Below, piece after piece: positions 10,175 through 22,591 of a stretch of 64,000 nucleotides of DNA. The stretch is from positions 1,097,013-1,161,012 of the forward strand of contig VZQC01005691.1 of the NCBI GenBank assembly GCA_009823505.1. The letters are read 5' to 3'. The first letter of the stretch is position 1. Each line of letters begins with the position of its first letter. Source of the stretch: Rhizomys pruinosus. Taxonomy: Eukaryota; Chordata; Mammalia; Rodentia; Spalacidae. A program made the translations under genes and the position numbers. Under the pieces are notes generated by a model, which had not been told where the DNA came from, made no database searches, and saw only the letters and a list, made by a program, of their open reading frames with translations.

Positions 10175-11224
10175 TCAGAAATATTTTTAAAGTGTTCAGC
10201 ATCTCTCACTATTAGAGAAATGCAAATTAAAATCATTCTGAGATTTTATCTTACCCCAGTCATAATTACTAACATCCCCAAACAAACACCACACTCTGGT
10301 GAGGATGTAAGGAAAGGAGTACAGTTATTCACTGCTGGAGGGAGGAAAAACTGATGCAGCCACTATAGACATCAGTGTGGAGGGTCTTCAAAAATCAAGA
10401 AATCGATCTCCCACATGACCCAGCCAACTGCTCTTGGGCATATACCCAAAGGACTCCATATCCTACGACAGAGATACCTGCTCATCCATGTTCATTACTG
10501 TTGTATTCACAATACCCAGGAAATGTAAACAAACTAGATGTCCCTCACCTCACTGTCAGATAAGAAAAATGTGGTACATTTACACAATGGAATATCTTTC
10601 ACCCGTTAGGAAGAGAAAATTTGTGAAATTCATGGGTAAATGGATAGAACTAGAAACAATCATCCTTAGTGAGGTAACCCTGACTCAGAAAGACAAACAT
10701 CACGAGCCGGGCATGGTGGTGCACGCCTTTAATTCTAGCACTTGGGAGGCAGAGGCAGGCAGATCTTTGTCAGTTCGAGGCCAGCCTGGTCTACAGAATG
10801 AGTTCCAGGACAGCTGGGACTACAGGGAGACCCTGACTCAAAAAGACCAAAAAAAAAAAAAAAAAGAAAAACATCACATGTTCTCTCTCATAGATGGATG
10901 CTATCCTTGAATCTTTAGATGTGTGTGTTCAGTTTGAAAAAAAAAAAACCTAGAGGGACCAGAAAGCTGGTAGAGGACCATAAGGGTGGGCTTCATGGGA
11001 GGAGAGATAGAATCCAGTAATATGAGGGAGGAAAGAAAACAATAGAATAGGAAGCATTGTATGGGGTGAGAAATGTGAGGGTAAGGGAGAGGAGAGACTT
11101 GGAGAGGGATGATCAGCACTGGAGACCTTTTGAAAGAACCATACAGATACCTACTGTTGTAGAAACATCTTAAAAGATATACATATACAATGTAAAAAGA
11201 GTTTGAGTGGCCTTATCTTATAAT
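10175..11224 (+). mobile_element. L1 ORF2 C-terminus and 3'UTR, interrupted by B1
   Basis: Frames show the ORF2 end: a 'FHCWWEC'-region equivalent, then YTMEYLSPVRKRKFVKF, then HMFSLIDG after the B1. Past the stop is a 3'UTR with a purine-rich tract (11000-11110). A B1 at 10704-10864 splits the coding end. Confidence 0.88.
10704..10864 (+). mobile_element. B1 SINE with TSD
   Basis: Starts gagccgggcatggtggtgca and ends in a long A-tail. It is bracketed by the near-identical direct repeat agacaaacatcac (10691-10703) and agaaaaacatcac (10865-10877). Confidence 0.95.
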
Positions 11225-11906
11225 TGGTGAAAATGTTTCTACCAAATGCCACATGCTAGTGGTGAAAAGCCCAATTACATGAATGAACCCCTTCTTTTGG
11301 AGCTGTTGACCAGAGGTCTCATAGACTCTCAAACAATACTGGCTATTGCCATTGCTCTTTGCTGCCCACCAGAACTTGACAGTAAAACCCTATTGCTAAA
11401 GTCTCTACCTCTAAGAGTCATAGAACAAATAAGGGAAACTTGAGCTGGTCCTGACCTCAAAGCTTCATCTCTGCTGGCTGGATTTCAGTGTTGGAAATTG
11501 CTATGATGCTATCTAAAGAATACAGTAATCATCAACATTGCCCAGCTGTGAATCCTGCAAACTACAGTAGCACCTAGCCTGTTGAGACATGCACACTGCT
11601 GTCAATGTTGCATGAATATGATGGGAATATCCCAGAGAGGTCAATGGAGAATAAGAGACTGCAGAGCGCTTGGCCTTGAATGAGACACCTACAACACTTT
11701 CTCCCCAAGCTCAGGGAACATTCCAAAATAGGGGACAAAAGGATTGTAAAAGCCAGAGGGACTGGATGAGTATCAAGAAACAGTGTTTTCCAGACACCAC
11801 AGGAGTTACTCACATGAATTCACAATTGTGATGGCATGCACTAAATTTACAGAAGCTCAAGCCTGACAAAATCCCAACATGGAGGACAGGAAATGATCAA
11901 GAAACC

Positions 11907-12273
11907 TGTGGTAGTTTGACTGAGAATGTCCTCCACAGGCTCCAAGTATTTGTACATTTTGTCCCCAGTTAGTGATGTTATTGTGGGAGATCTTAGAAGG
12001 TGTGGCCATGCTGGAGGAAGCTCGGAACTGTGGGATTGGGGGGGTGTTTAGAGAGTCCAAAAGGCCTTGCCAATCTGCAGTTTTGCTCTCTGCTTCCTGT
12101 GCCTTCTTGAAGATGTGAACCTTGGCTCCAGCACCCCTGCCACCATGCCGCCCCACCACGATGGACTCTAATTCCCCAGTAACTGTCAACAATAAGTTCA
12201 AATAAACTCTGACTTGTAGAAGTTCCCTTGTTCATGGTGGTTCTAGCACAGTAACAAAAAAGTGACTAATACA
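11907..12273 (+). mobile_element. Solo LTR, ERVL-MaLR (ORR1/MT-like)
   Basis: 367 bp from tgtggtagtttgactgag to gactaataca. A poly(A) signal aataaa lies at 12201-12206. Flanks aaacc (11902-11906) and aagcc (12274-12278) form an imperfect 5-bp duplication. It is the same family as the LTR at 2390-2746, in the opposite orientation. Confidence 0.85.
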
Positions 12274-12398
12274 AAGCCACTGACAGCTACCAGAGAAGGT
12301 AAAATCAGTTTTCTTTTAAGAATGTGACACTGGGTAGATTAACTTGGCTCAAGGGGATGAACACAGTCCAAGGACATTTGGAAAACAGATTAGCCTTG

Positions 12399-12428
12399 GT
12401 AGGCCAATAATAATAATAATAATAATAA
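12399..12428 (+). repeat. (AAT)n microsatellite
   Basis: Uninterrupted aat units. Confidence 0.95.
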
Positions 12429-12545
12429 GTGAAAAAATTGAGTGGGGTGAGTAAAGGGGAGGGAAGGGAGAGATTCAGAATGTGATCACAATACATTGTA
12501 GGAAATTCTCAAAAAAGTCAAATGTTCAAATGAAATTCCCCCCAA

Positions 12546-12917
12546 AAAATTATGCTCAGTTTTAAATACTTAGAAAGATGGATGGTCTGTGGTCATGGAG
12601 AAGAGCAGCATTGCAAACAGGAGCAGCAAGTCCTTGAGCAAGCAGACACGTAAGAGCAAGCTGTGATTATCCAGGTGCGAGTAATTAGATCTTGCAAGAC
12701 TTTAAGGTGCAAAAAACATATGTCAAGATAAATTCAACAGGCAACAAAGCCATTATTGAAATGCTTGCCAGTCAGGATAGGATATATTATATGACGTTAC
12801 ATGGATTAGGCTAAGAAAATCAACAATTGAAAGCTCACATTCTCCCTCTGTCCCTCCCTCTTTGAGAAAAAAACAAAGACCTCTTTCTAGGAATCCACTA
12901 ACTTACGAGTCACTTTT
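12546..12917. other. Unassigned interval
   Basis: No gene or repeat recognised with confidence. Confidence 0.4.
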
Positions 12918-12933
12918 GAAAGATTTACATTAT

Positions 12934-13175
12934 TGGGCCTGGAGAGATAACCTAGCCTCTTGCAGAGGACCCGGGTTTGATCCCCAGCACCCACATGGTG
13001 GCTAAGAATAGTCTGTAACTCCAATTCCAGGAGAACTCCAGTTCCAGGGGAATCTGAGACCCTCTTCTGACCTCCGCAGCATTGCACAACACAGGTGCAC
13101 AGACCTACATGCAGACAGTACACTCATACACATACAAAAATAAATAAAATTTTAAAAAAAAAAACTTTTTTTAAA
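12934..13175 (+). mobile_element. B2-like SINE with 16-bp TSD
   Basis: tRNA-derived head (gcctggagagataacctag), B-box-like cccgggtttgatcccc, and an A-rich end. The flanking repeat gaaagatttacattat is exact at 12918-12933 and 13176-13191. Confidence 0.96.
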
Positions 13176-13218
13176 GAAAGATTTACATTATCTGTACCTT
13201 ACACTTGTACATCATGAG

Positions 13219-13537
13219 GGCTGGGAAGATAGCTCAGTGGGCAAGAGTGCTTGTTGCACAAGCATGGGAAACTGGGTTTGGGTTCCCATCACCCACATAA
13301 AAGCCAGGCATGGCTTCATGTTCCGGTAACCCAAGGCCTGAGAAGGCAGGAAACAGAGCCAGGAGGATCACTGGGGCTTGCTGAAGACCAGCCTAGCCAC
13401 CAAATCAGAAAACAGCTAGTTATAGGTTCAGTGAGAGGCCCTACCTCAAGAGAATAGCAGAGAGAGATGAATCAAGGCACCTGACATCCTCCTCTGGCCT
13501 TCACATGTGTGAGCATGGGCATGCACCCACACATACA

Positions 13538-13567
<30 letters not shown>
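13219..13567 (+). mobile_element. B4-like SINE ending in (CA)n
   Basis: An ID/tRNA-like head (gggctgggaagatagctcag) is joined to a B1-like middle (aagccaggcatggcttcatg, then a gagaggccctacctc end) and finishes in a CA repeat (about 13538-13566). This head-to-B1 order is the B4 design. Confidence 0.85.
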
Positions 13568-13571
<4 letters not shown>

Positions 13572-13746
13572 CACAAATTTATTCAAAACACTAAACAAAT
13601 AATGCATAGCTAAAAGATAAGTTTTTTCATTAGAAGAAAAGGAGAAATGAAGAATTACTTCAATAACATTTTCACCCTTTGTGACTTTACATTTCTACAG
13701 AAGGGTTAGGAAGTAAGATGTAGAGATCTGGACTAGTTATGTGTTT
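13568..13746. other. Flank of the non-autonomous ERV
   Basis: Low-GC sequence. In the minus sense it ends in a gaataaatttg block and could be the far end of the retrocopy-like remnant found at 17850-18130. That link is speculative. Confidence 0.3.
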
Positions 13747-14165
13747 TGCTAAATTTTCCCTTCCCGGGAGAGCAGAACGTGCTTACTGAGACCAAGGCTC
13801 TGGTGGCCATTGTGGTACTCCACCTTGCTCCTCCCACTGCATGCCCAAGGCCAGACCAAGGAAGGGAATCTAGTTAGTGGATTGTCAATGAATTTAAGGG
13901 GTTCTTCTTACAGAGTCTCCACTTGCAAGGTCCCTTGGTGCCTCCTTCACATCCATACAGGGCCAGGACTCTCAGAGTCTTGCACACATGGTGCTGGCAG
14001 GATCCCAGAGAGCCTTCCTTGCTAGAACTCTCAGCTTTTCAAACCTTTAGTCCCTCCCCAATGTATGCTAGTTGGGAGGGGTTGCTGGATCCATACCTTT
14101 GCCTCTCATTCTGCCTTTGATGTCCAGGAAAAGTCCATTCAAAAGAATGTCTAAATTATCCCACA
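13747..14165 (-). repeat. 3' LTR of the non-autonomous ERV
   Basis: It shares the blocks tggacttttcctggacatc, ggatccagc, gggagggacta and ttcattgacaatcc, in the same order, with the LTR at 17411-17846. The left boundary is approximate. Confidence 0.75.
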
Positions 14166-14963
14166 CCTCACCCCTTTCTTTTGACCCTAATTTTCTGTAT
14201 GTGCCTGCCTCTTCCACAAGAGTCCCTGGGCCTTGCAGGGGATGGGGGAAGTAGGGTGATCTAATTTTTCTCTGAGGTGAGACACTTGGGTCTGTCCACC
14301 TTCCATTTCCAATGGACTGCTGGCTCATTTCAGGGGTATTTTTCCATCTAAACAAACATTAACCATTCTAACAAGTCATGTTATGGGCACAAACACAAAT
14401 GCTTGGAGTATCTTAGCAGGGGCATCACAACCCTTTAACCAACAATTGCAGTGGCTTTTCTATTGGGGCCTGTAATGCCCCTCCCACTTACGATATCAGT
14501 TGTGCATTCCTCCCCAGGGAGTGGGCCATAAATACAATCGGAATTTTATTGGTCATACATATATCAGACCAGACTGCCATTATTGCACTAGAACACCTTA
14601 TCTGCCATGTGAGGTCTGTAGTAGAACTTGGGGAACCATTTCTGCCTCGCTATCTTCACGGCACTCTCCAGCATGCTAAAGGCCAGCTGTCCAGTACCAG
14701 GGCTAGATCCCAGCATAATCTTTCTTTCCCATGGTCACATGATGCCACGTCTTCAGGAATGGGGTCTTGCCATCTGCTTCCTGTGTGCAACCAACATCAG
14801 AGCCAACAGCTTTTGTTTCGAGGGGTTCCAGAACCTCCCTAGCCAACAGCTCCTGAGGGAGGGTAACCCACCCAAAATAAAAGTACTGAAGTCTTTATTT
14901 ACCAATTGTACAATTTGGGGGGGGGTGTCACAATTTTTTATTTTTATAAGATATCTGTTTATG

Positions 14964-15199
14964 GGGCTGGAGAGATGGCCTAGAGGTTAAGAGCACTGAC
15001 CGCTCTTACAGAGGACCCGGGTTCGATCCCCAGCACCCACATGGCAGCTGAGAACCGTCTGAAACTCCAATTCCAGGAGAACTCCAGTTCTAGGGGAATC
15101 CGACACCCTCTTCTGACCTCTGCAGCATTGCATGACAGGGTGCTCAGACCTGCATGCAGACAGTACATTCATGCACATAATAAATAACTTTAAAAATAT
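14964..15199 (+). mobile_element. B2-like SINE with 13-bp TSD
   Basis: Intact head and B box (gggttcgatcccc). The flanking repeat atatctgtttatg is exact at 14951-14963 and 15200-15212. It is inserted in the ERV internal region. Confidence 0.95.
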
Positions 15200-16171
15200 A
15201 TATCTGTTTATGTTTTGGCACCTATAGGCCCAGGCTACTGCAGACTTTCTTCAACCATTTGGGTGAATATTACTTGTGTCTTATCTGACCACAAAACTCC
15301 CAAGGATTCCATAGTTACACCTGGCCCTGGTACCCCTTTGTGAATTTACTTTTTATCATTGTTTCTTCAGGTGTCCTTGATATCTCTCACATCTCTAAAA
15401 CACTCAGGCATTAATATCATATATTAAATCGAACATAAACCAGGCCTAATGTAGCATAGGAATATTTTATCTATTTGTGCCAATTATTGTCTCAAAAGAT
15501 CCATGTTGGGTACATTAGCATGGATAAGAAGAGGTATTAATTCAGTTAGCTCTTCAGTATCTGTGGTAATTTTCCTGAATCCATTTGGTTTCTGGGGTTT
15601 TACATGCAGCTTTCCCCTGCACTTCTTTAGCTTTGATAGACTCACTGGGCCTGGCTCAAGCTGCCTAGCCCCTATACAGGGCCAAGGAACGTTTCCTTTT
15701 GCCTCTGCTGTGTTTGTTGGTTCCTGGGGTCAGGCCGTCCCCAGACCTGACTCCTGGTATAGTCACACCTGAGGTGTTTTTACTGACCCCATCTGGAGGC
15801 TGTGGGAGGCCCCAGCGGGGCAAACTGCCTCCACCCCCAGCATAATTTTTCTCAGTGGAGAAAGGTGCTCTGTTTAACCCTACGGGGGGGGGGGGTCACA
15901 TTTTGTGAACTATTCCTCGGGTTGGGTGTTAAAGACTTTCAGAGGCTCTTTAGCATGGAATTTGGCTTTTTATCTTTTTTTTTTCTTTAGAAACTTGGGC
16001 TTGACACAAATCTTACCACATCTGCCTTTGATAACCCAAGCAGAATTCCTTTTCTTTTTTGCCCTTTTATGTCATTTTTAGGTTGTTTTACTCTTTTACA
16101 GACATGCTTTACATTACATGCTGGTCTAGGTCATTTAGCTCTGACAAAGCCTCTCCTACTTTATAAAGACT

Positions 16172-17457
16172 CTATCCCATCAAGGGACTCAGCACAGCCA
16201 TGAGAGTTCCATACCAATCTCGAGATCCTTGTTTAATCAAGTTTTTCCTTAAATCACTTGTAAGCATAGTTCTATCTGGCCCATTATATATTGCTTTCCT
16301 CATACCCAGTTTCCTCAGTAGTGCTTTCCTCTCTCCTACCATCCTCCACCCCCTGGTATTCATGGGAACCTCCATTAGGGATGGCCAAGTATCTCCAATG
16401 CATCATACAAGCCAGTCCAATGGGCGGTAGGGGTGGGGGCAGGAGGGGATGGGTGGTTATATTTCTGTTTTTCTGCTTTTGCAGCACTTAAAATAATTCC
16501 TTCTGCCCCCATGTCCCACAGCCTCACAAGCCAGCTCATTAGGGCTATTTTATGGCTTGTTTGAATGTCTCCCCCCGTTCCAACAACTCCACTGCTGAGT
16601 ATTATTTGATTATCTTAGTTTTTCCACACTGGGCCACTGCTAAGACCACCGTCAGCATGTTGCAACATGGATATTTCCTTTCTTTGTATTAAAGGTCAAA
16701 CCAAGGGGCATCTTGCTCCTTTCCTAGGTCATTCTCTTCCTCATCACTGTCTGACTTCTCCCCTGGAACCCCCAGCTGTAAAATGCAGCAGGCTGACACT
16801 TCTACCTCATTTTCTCTCTTATGCAATTTACTGACAGGTCAGAGGCCAATGCTGAGGAAGCCCGCCTCTTATTCTTTTCTTGTTCTAATTTCTCCCCTAA
16901 ATTTTCAGTCTCTCTTTGGGCTGCCTCTTCTATCTGGGATAAATCTTTAATAATATAAGGTAAGGTCCAGGCCACTTCAGTCACAGCTTGTTGTAATTCT
17001 CACCCTTGGTTTGCCACTCCCAGGGCTTGCAAAGCTTGCTCTGGACCTTCTGCAGTTTTAGAAACATCTCTATATCCAGGAGGCAGATCCCACTGCTCAA
17101 TTAAGCACACTACTTTGTACCACTTAGAAGCAGATGGCCAGCTGGGAATTTCTCCCATCGACTTTATCTGCCTAAGTGGCTTCACTCTAGTTTTGAAACG
17201 TATAGTCCACTGTACAATTCATGCTGCAAGAGCTGCACTTGCCTTGCCAACACTGCACAGACAGTCCACCATGTCGAAATTCCCTCTGCATCCTCCTCCA
17301 GCTTCACTATGGTTACCGCCTCTTCCCCTATAACTTTGCCCTTCACAAACTCACCTTGCTTATTCCCAAACCTGATCTTGGCTCTGCATCCTGCTGGATT
17401 ATGCCAATTTTGTATCAGTAATTTTTTCCTTTCCAGCACATGCTTACTCAGACACAT
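16172..17457 (-). pseudogene. gag-like remnant of the non-autonomous ERV
   Basis: Four minus-strand frame pieces lie in order from the right LTR inward: 17457-17182 (91 aa), 17185-17000 (61 aa), 16984-16802 (60 aa, with a charged EEAAQRETENLGEKLEQEK stretch suggesting a coiled coil) and 16375-16172 (67 aa, with SRDWYGTLMAVLSPLMG). The position directly after the 5' LTR and the size suit a gag gene. Stops and shifts divide it, and I do not recognise the family from motifs alone. Confidence 0.5.
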
Positions 17458-17846
17458 GTTCCAGCTGCCATTTTGGTGCTCTACCTCCCTCCACCCAGCA
17501 CATGCTCAAAGACAGACCAAGGATCAGAATTTAGTTAGGGGATTGTCAATGAAGTTAATGGGTTGTTCCTACAGAGTGAATGGAGGAAGTCTCCACTTAC
17601 AGGGACCCTTGGTGCCCCCTTCACGTCCATATCAGGCTGGGACTCTCAGCAGTCCCACACACCAGGGCCATACCAGAGAGCCCAGTATACTAGCACTCTT
17701 GGGTTTTCAAACCCTTAGTCCCTCCCCCTCCTTAAGCTAGTAGGGAGGGGTGGCTGGATCCATAGCTCTGCCTCTGGTTTAGTAGCACCCTCTGCCTCTG
17801 ATGTCCAGGAAAAGTCCATTCAAAAGAAAGTCTAAATTATCTCACA
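17411..17846 (-). repeat. 5' LTR of the non-autonomous ERV
   Basis: In the minus sense it starts TGTGAGATAATTTAGAC and matches the left LTR in block order, with many differences. The right end in this window could be 17846 or 17849. Confidence 0.75.
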
Positions 17847-18049
17847 CCATGCTTGCAATCTTCATTGAATAATAAAGAGTTGAAACATAGTTGGGGAAAG
17901 AATGTACTATTCGGTAGAAGCAGTGCTCTAACAATGCAGAATTTCATCTTAATGGTAGTGACAAGTTGGTAAACCATCACCCAACTCCTGAGCGTTAAAA
18001 AACAAAGTAAAAGCAACACTAAAGAGTGATGAAATTCTGCAATTACATC

Positions 18050-18130
18050 ACATAGCTCTACTCAAGATTCTGTCCTGTCCAGAAACTGAAGAGCATCTCT
18101 GTCTTCTGTGTCACAGACAGCAAACCCAAG
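18050..18130 (-). pseudogene. Coding-like remnant, part 2 (beyond the ERVL insertion)
   Basis: In the minus sense, the frame that ends at the right edge of the ERVL (25896 side) continues here in phase across the 5-bp TSD, running through FAVCDTEDRDALQFLD to a stop near 18060. I do not recognise the protein. What follows to 17850 looks like 3'UTR. Confidence 0.45.
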
Positions 18131-18605
18131 TGTATTACTCAGGGTTCTCTAAAGAAACAGAAGTAACAGGACGAATATATAGCTATATACAATTTATTGA
18201 TTTGTTTATGTGACAGACTTCAAGGAGTCCAACAGTAGCTGCACCACACTGGAAAGGCCGAGAGAATCCAGGGAACTGCTCAGTCCACAAGGCTGGATGC
18301 CTCAGTGGTCCCAATCTAGTGCTGAAGGCCCGAATGGATTCCAGGAGATCTGCCGGTCTCAGTACACGCTGGGATCTGAAAGGTTGATCACAGCAGCAAG
18401 ACAAACTCACCAGATGAGATAGGCAAGCCATAGGAGAAAAAGGGACCAGCTCCTTCTGCCGTGGCCTTTTATACAGCCTGCCGGCAGAAGGTAATGCCCA
18501 CATTTGGGGTGGGCCATCCGGGTTGAGGTGGTCCAATCCAAACATCCCTTTTCTCTTATTTGTTCCTTAGTCCAGTCAAGTTGACACACAGGATTAACCA
18601 TCACA
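18131..18605 (-). repeat. 3' LTR of the ERVL provirus
   Basis: In sense it begins TGTGATGGTTAATCC, the common head of ERVL LTRs. A TATAAAAG box is at 18473-18466 and a poly(A) signal AATAAA at 18198-18193. It differs from the 5' LTR at 16 of 475 sites, several of them C/T or G/A changes. Confidence 0.95.
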
Positions 18606-19689
18606 AGTCTACCCCTTGTCAACTTGACACCCAATAAATAGCCTCTCCTTATGTTATGCTTAAATGTCAATTGCAAACAATGGCAAGGTCATAATTCCAC
18701 CTAACATGTTATAAGTGTCTCATGTGCAATAGCAAAGCATTATATCTTAGAGTAGGTGGTAATGTCCTTAAGGAACACTTAGTCCTTCAGTATCTAATAC
18801 CCTAAATATGACAACACTTAAACTTATCTCAGTTGCACATTCAAAAGAGAAACAAACAACAAGATTCCGCTTAATATATAATATTATATAATATATATAT
18901 ATATATATAATATGAACAAGCACATTCTTAACCAAAATAGGACAAAAGTTAATATCTATTATAATTCACATTTCTGCAACTGGTCCCCGTGGCTTCAGCT
19001 GATATTTATGACTACCTTCTTTTTTTATGACTACCTTCTTCTATAACCCATTCTGTATTTCCTCCACCATCAGCAAGCACCTCTGCAGGTCTTGGCTCTT
19101 CCCTGGAGGAGTGACACCATACCTTCATCCCTGAAGGGTCCTGGGCATTTATTGTCCTGTCCTGGTTTGGGTGTTGGAGTTGCCCATTTTGACCTTCAAA
19201 TCATAAGAACAGGTAGCACAGAAGGGGCCCCTAACAAGCATCTCCTGTCTTCCAGGTGTAATCTTCCTTGCCCGCATTGTGGAGAAAAATGTCCAATTTC
19301 CCCTTGCTAATCTGGATCAATCAGTTCCTCCTACTACTGTTTATTCCTTCCTTAGCCTGTTGGCTTAAAGGCAGTAGAACCCCAAAGTGGCCAGGGGGAA
19401 GTCTTAGCTTTCAGTTCAATAGAACGTTTGCTGTGTCTCCTGGCAAAAGCACTCCCCTCATTGGAGCCAAACATCTAGACCAGCAGAACAAGGTCGTGGG
19501 TACAGAAGCATAAAATTTTCCCTACTGGGTCAACGGTAGGGGTGAAGTGAGTGGAATCATTCCCACTTCCACCCCTTGGTTCTGGACCCATGAATTCTGA
19601 CTAAAGGAGAAACAAGTACCATATAGTGGGCATTGTTTCAAAGCATATACTGCTTGTGGAGAACCTTGCCCCAGCCATCCAGGGTATTC
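18606..19689 (-). pseudogene. ERVL 3' internal region after integrase
   Basis: About 1.1 kb with no long frame. Just inside the LTR the minus sense reads GACAAGGGGTAGACT (18620-18606), a plausible polypurine tract. An AT repeat lies near 18880-18910. Some ERVLs carry a dUTPase after integrase. I could not confirm one here. Confidence 0.5.
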
Positions 19690-20331
19690 CTACCTAATTG
19701 GCACTGTAACTGTGTCCTTAAGAGGCCATTCCATCGTTCCTATCAAGCCAGCTGCTTCTGGGTGGTGGGGAACATGGTAAGACCAGTGGATACCATGACT
19801 ACGGCCCACAGTCGCACTTCTTTGGGCTGTGAAGTGAAAGTTCCCTTTGTCAGAAGTGTGCTGTGAGGAATACCGTGATGGTGGATAAGGCATTCCATAA
19901 GGCCCTGGATGGTAGTTTTTGAAGAAGCATTACATGCAGGAAAAACAAAATGCCAAACCAAGAAATAAGTATCTTTCCTGTTATAGGACAAAAACGCCTG
20001 TCCCCTCCATGATGGAAGTGATCCAATGTAGTCAACCTGCCAACCAGGTTGCTGGCTGGTCACTCCAGGGAATAGCACCATATCGGGGACTCAATAATGG
20101 TCTCTGCTGTTGGCAAACCTGGCACTCCGCAGCAGCTGTAGCCAGATCAGTCTTGTTGAGTGGAAGTCCATGTTGTCGAGACCATGCATAACCTCCATCT
20201 CTGCACCATGACACTTTGTACAATGGGCCCATTGAGCAACAACAGGGATAGTTGGAGAAAGAGGCTGACTGTCTACAGAATGAGTCATCCGATCTAACTT
20301 GATAATTAAACTCATCCTCTGCTGAGATCAC
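19690..20331 (-). pseudogene. ERVL integrase remnant
   Basis: Integrase joins viral DNA to host DNA. The frame piece at 20331-20032 contains the zinc-domain CQVCQQQRP cysteine pair. The piece at 20081-19743 contains WQVDYIGSLP (first catalytic aspartate region) and HHHGIPHS. The pieces are in different frames, and the SINE at 20338-20589 lies just upstream, so the enzyme is lost. Confidence 0.8.
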
Positions 20332-20337
20332 CTTTTC

Positions 20338-20589
20338 TTTTTTTTTTTTTATTTTTATGTAATTTATTATTTTTATGTGTATGAATGTATTGTCTGCATG
20401 CCAGTCTGCGCAACGTGTCGTTGAATGCCGCGGAGGTCAGAGACGGTCCTAGGATTCCCCTGGAAACTGGAGTTTCTCCTGGACCGGAGTCACGATGGTT
20501 CTTAGTCTGCCATGTGGGTGCTGGGACAAACCCCGGTCCTCTGGCAGAGCGGTCGTCGCCTCTTAACCGCTAGACCATCCTCCAGCCCC
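20338..20589 (-). mobile_element. B2-like SINE in ERVL pol, 16-bp TSD
   Basis: Reverse-oriented SINE with its T-rich tail complement at left and ccagcccc head complement at right. The direct repeat ctgagatcaccttttc is exact at 20322-20337 and 20590-20605. The body holds more CpGs (for example gcgcaacgtgtcg, atgccgcgg) and more substitutions than the other copies here. Confidence 0.95.
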
Positions 20590-20605
20590 CTGAGATCACC
20601 TTTTC

Positions 20606-22319
20606 ATGAGCATTTACATGAGACACAAGTATCTTCACATCCTTTTGACCATTCAGAGAGCTCTATCCACATACTTCTTCCCCAAGTGTCTTTCTCACCA
20701 ATTTTCAGTCATGCTCCTTCCAAGTCCCTGACCATCCAGCCAAAACATTGGCTACAGTCCATGAATCAGCATATAATCAAACCTCTAGCCATTTCTCCTT
20801 ACAGGCAAAATACACAACCATGTGCACTGCCTGAAGTTCTGCCACTGTGAAGACTTTCCTTCCCCATTTTCCTTTAGGGTTGTTTCAGACATTGGCTGTA
20901 ATGCTGCAGCTGTCCACCTCTGGTGGTGCCTGCACTAGTGTGCAGAACCATCAGTAAACCAGGCCCTAGTCTTCTCTTCCTCAGTCAACTGATCATAGGG
21001 CCAACCCCATGACGTTGGTGCATGCTTGAGCACAGGAGGCATTGTTACAAGAGTGGGAACAATAAGGCATTGGGGCAACTTCTTCATGTAACTGGCTTGT
21101 GCCTAAAGTCCTGCCGGGCCCCTGTCACATATGTACCACTTCCATTTGACAATGGCCTGTTGCTGTGCATGTCCTAATTTATTGTCTGGTGGGTCAGATA
21201 ACACCAGCTCATGATGGGCAGCTCAGGTCTAATGGTGACTTGGTGGCCCATTGTCAAACATTCAGTTTCCACTAGGCCCAATAGCAGGCTAAAGCTGTCT
21301 TTCAAAAGGGAAGAAAAGTTGTTTTCAGATGAAGGTAGAGCCCTACCTCAAAATCCCAAGGGCCTCTGCTGTGATTTCCCTATGGGAGCCTGCCACAGAC
21401 TCAGACAGCATCTCTATCTGCAACTGATATCTTAAGCACCATTGGGTCTGCTGGATCATATGGCCCTAGGGGCAGAGCGGCCTGCACTGCAGCCTGGACC
21501 TGTTGAAGAGCCTTTTTCCTGTTCCAAGCCCCACTGAAAGTTTGCTGCCTTATGAGTCATCTGATATATGGGTCTTAGTAACACTCCCAGATGAGGAATG
21601 TGCTGAATCCAGAATCCAAAAAGGCCCACCAAACGTTGTTTGCTTCTTTGCTGTGGAGGGGAGGGGCCAGGTGCAACAACTTATTCTTTACCTTAGAAAG
21701 GAATATCTCTGCATGCTCCACACCACTGAACTCCTAGAAACTTCACCGAGGTAGATGGCCCTTGAAATTTAGTTGGATTTATTTCCCATCCTCTCAATGC
21801 GCATATGCTTACCAACAAGTCTAGACTAGGTGCTACCTCCTGTTCACTGGGTCAATCAGCAAAAACATCATCAATATAGTGGACCAGTGTGATTATTTTG
21901 TGGAAGAGTCAGGCATTCAAGATCCCTTCTAACTAAGCTATGGCACAAGGCTAGAGAGTTAACATACCCCTGAGGTAAGAAAGTAAAGGTATAATGTTGG
22001 CCTTGCCAGCTGAAAACCAAATTGCTTCTGGTGGTCCCTATGGAAATCTTGGTATGGAGAAGAAAGCATTGGCCAGATCAATAGCTGCATAAAAGGTAGC
22101 AGGAGACATATTAATCTGCACAAATAAGGACATCACATCTGGTACAGTGGCTGCAATTGTTGTCATTACTTGGTTGAGTTTTAAATAGTCAACTGTCATT
22201 CTCCATGATCCATCTGTCTTTTGCACAGGCCAAATTGGAGAGTTAAAATGGAGAAACGTGGTAGGAATCACCACCCCTGCATCTTTCCAAATCCTTGATG
22301 GTGGCACTAATCTCTGCAA
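20606..22319 (-). pseudogene. ERVL reverse transcriptase / RNase H remnant
   Basis: The frame 22319-22038 carries the RT blocks [20 protein letters not shown] and [14 protein letters not shown] (first catalytic aspartate), which are characteristic of ERVL-type RT. The active-site YIDD box reads in the minus sense at 21878-21867 (HYIDDVFAD then a stop). The tether and RNase H region (about 21750-20606) is too broken to map. No full frame survives. Confidence 0.85.
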
Positions 22320-22591
22320 TCCCTCCAGGGATACAATACTGTTTTTGGTTCACTAATTTCCCTGGTAAAGGCAGCACCAATGGTTTCCATTTGGCATTTC
22401 CAACCATAATAGCACTCACTCAACAGGACAGGGAACCAATGTGGGGATCCTGCCAATTTCTAATTATATCTTCCCAATTATACATTCTGGTACTGGGGGA
22501 AAAAACCACAGGATGGAGTTCTGGGACGCACTGGGCCCACCGTGAGTCAGACTTCAGCCAAAACTCATTTATCACCTGACCTCCATAGGCC

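Larger units (their letters stand above)
11225..12545 (+). mobile_element. L1 3'UTR (Lx-like), split by an LTR
   Basis: Runs from gtgaaaatgtttctaccaaa to the A-rich end near 12545. The end holds the purine tract and the gatcacaatacattgtagga block typical of rodent L1 tails. The LTR at 11907-12273 interrupts it. Both parts share order with the other 3'UTR copies in this window (36.3, 43.8 and 61.5 kb, all minus). Confidence 0.7.
13747..17846 (-). mobile_element. Non-autonomous ERV, two LTRs, gag-like remnant only
   Basis: Two related LTRs (about 13747-14165 and 17411-17846) enclose about 3.2 kb. The orientation is set by a purine-rich tract directly before the left LTR in the minus sense (aaaagaaaggggtgagg, then TGTGGG), the usual place of the polypurine tract. 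Minus-strand frames hold short gag-like pieces but I see no protease, RT or integrase. The LTRs differ a lot, so it is older than the neighbouring ERVL. I see no clear TSD. The family is uncertain: MaLR-like is my best guess. Confidence 0.65.
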
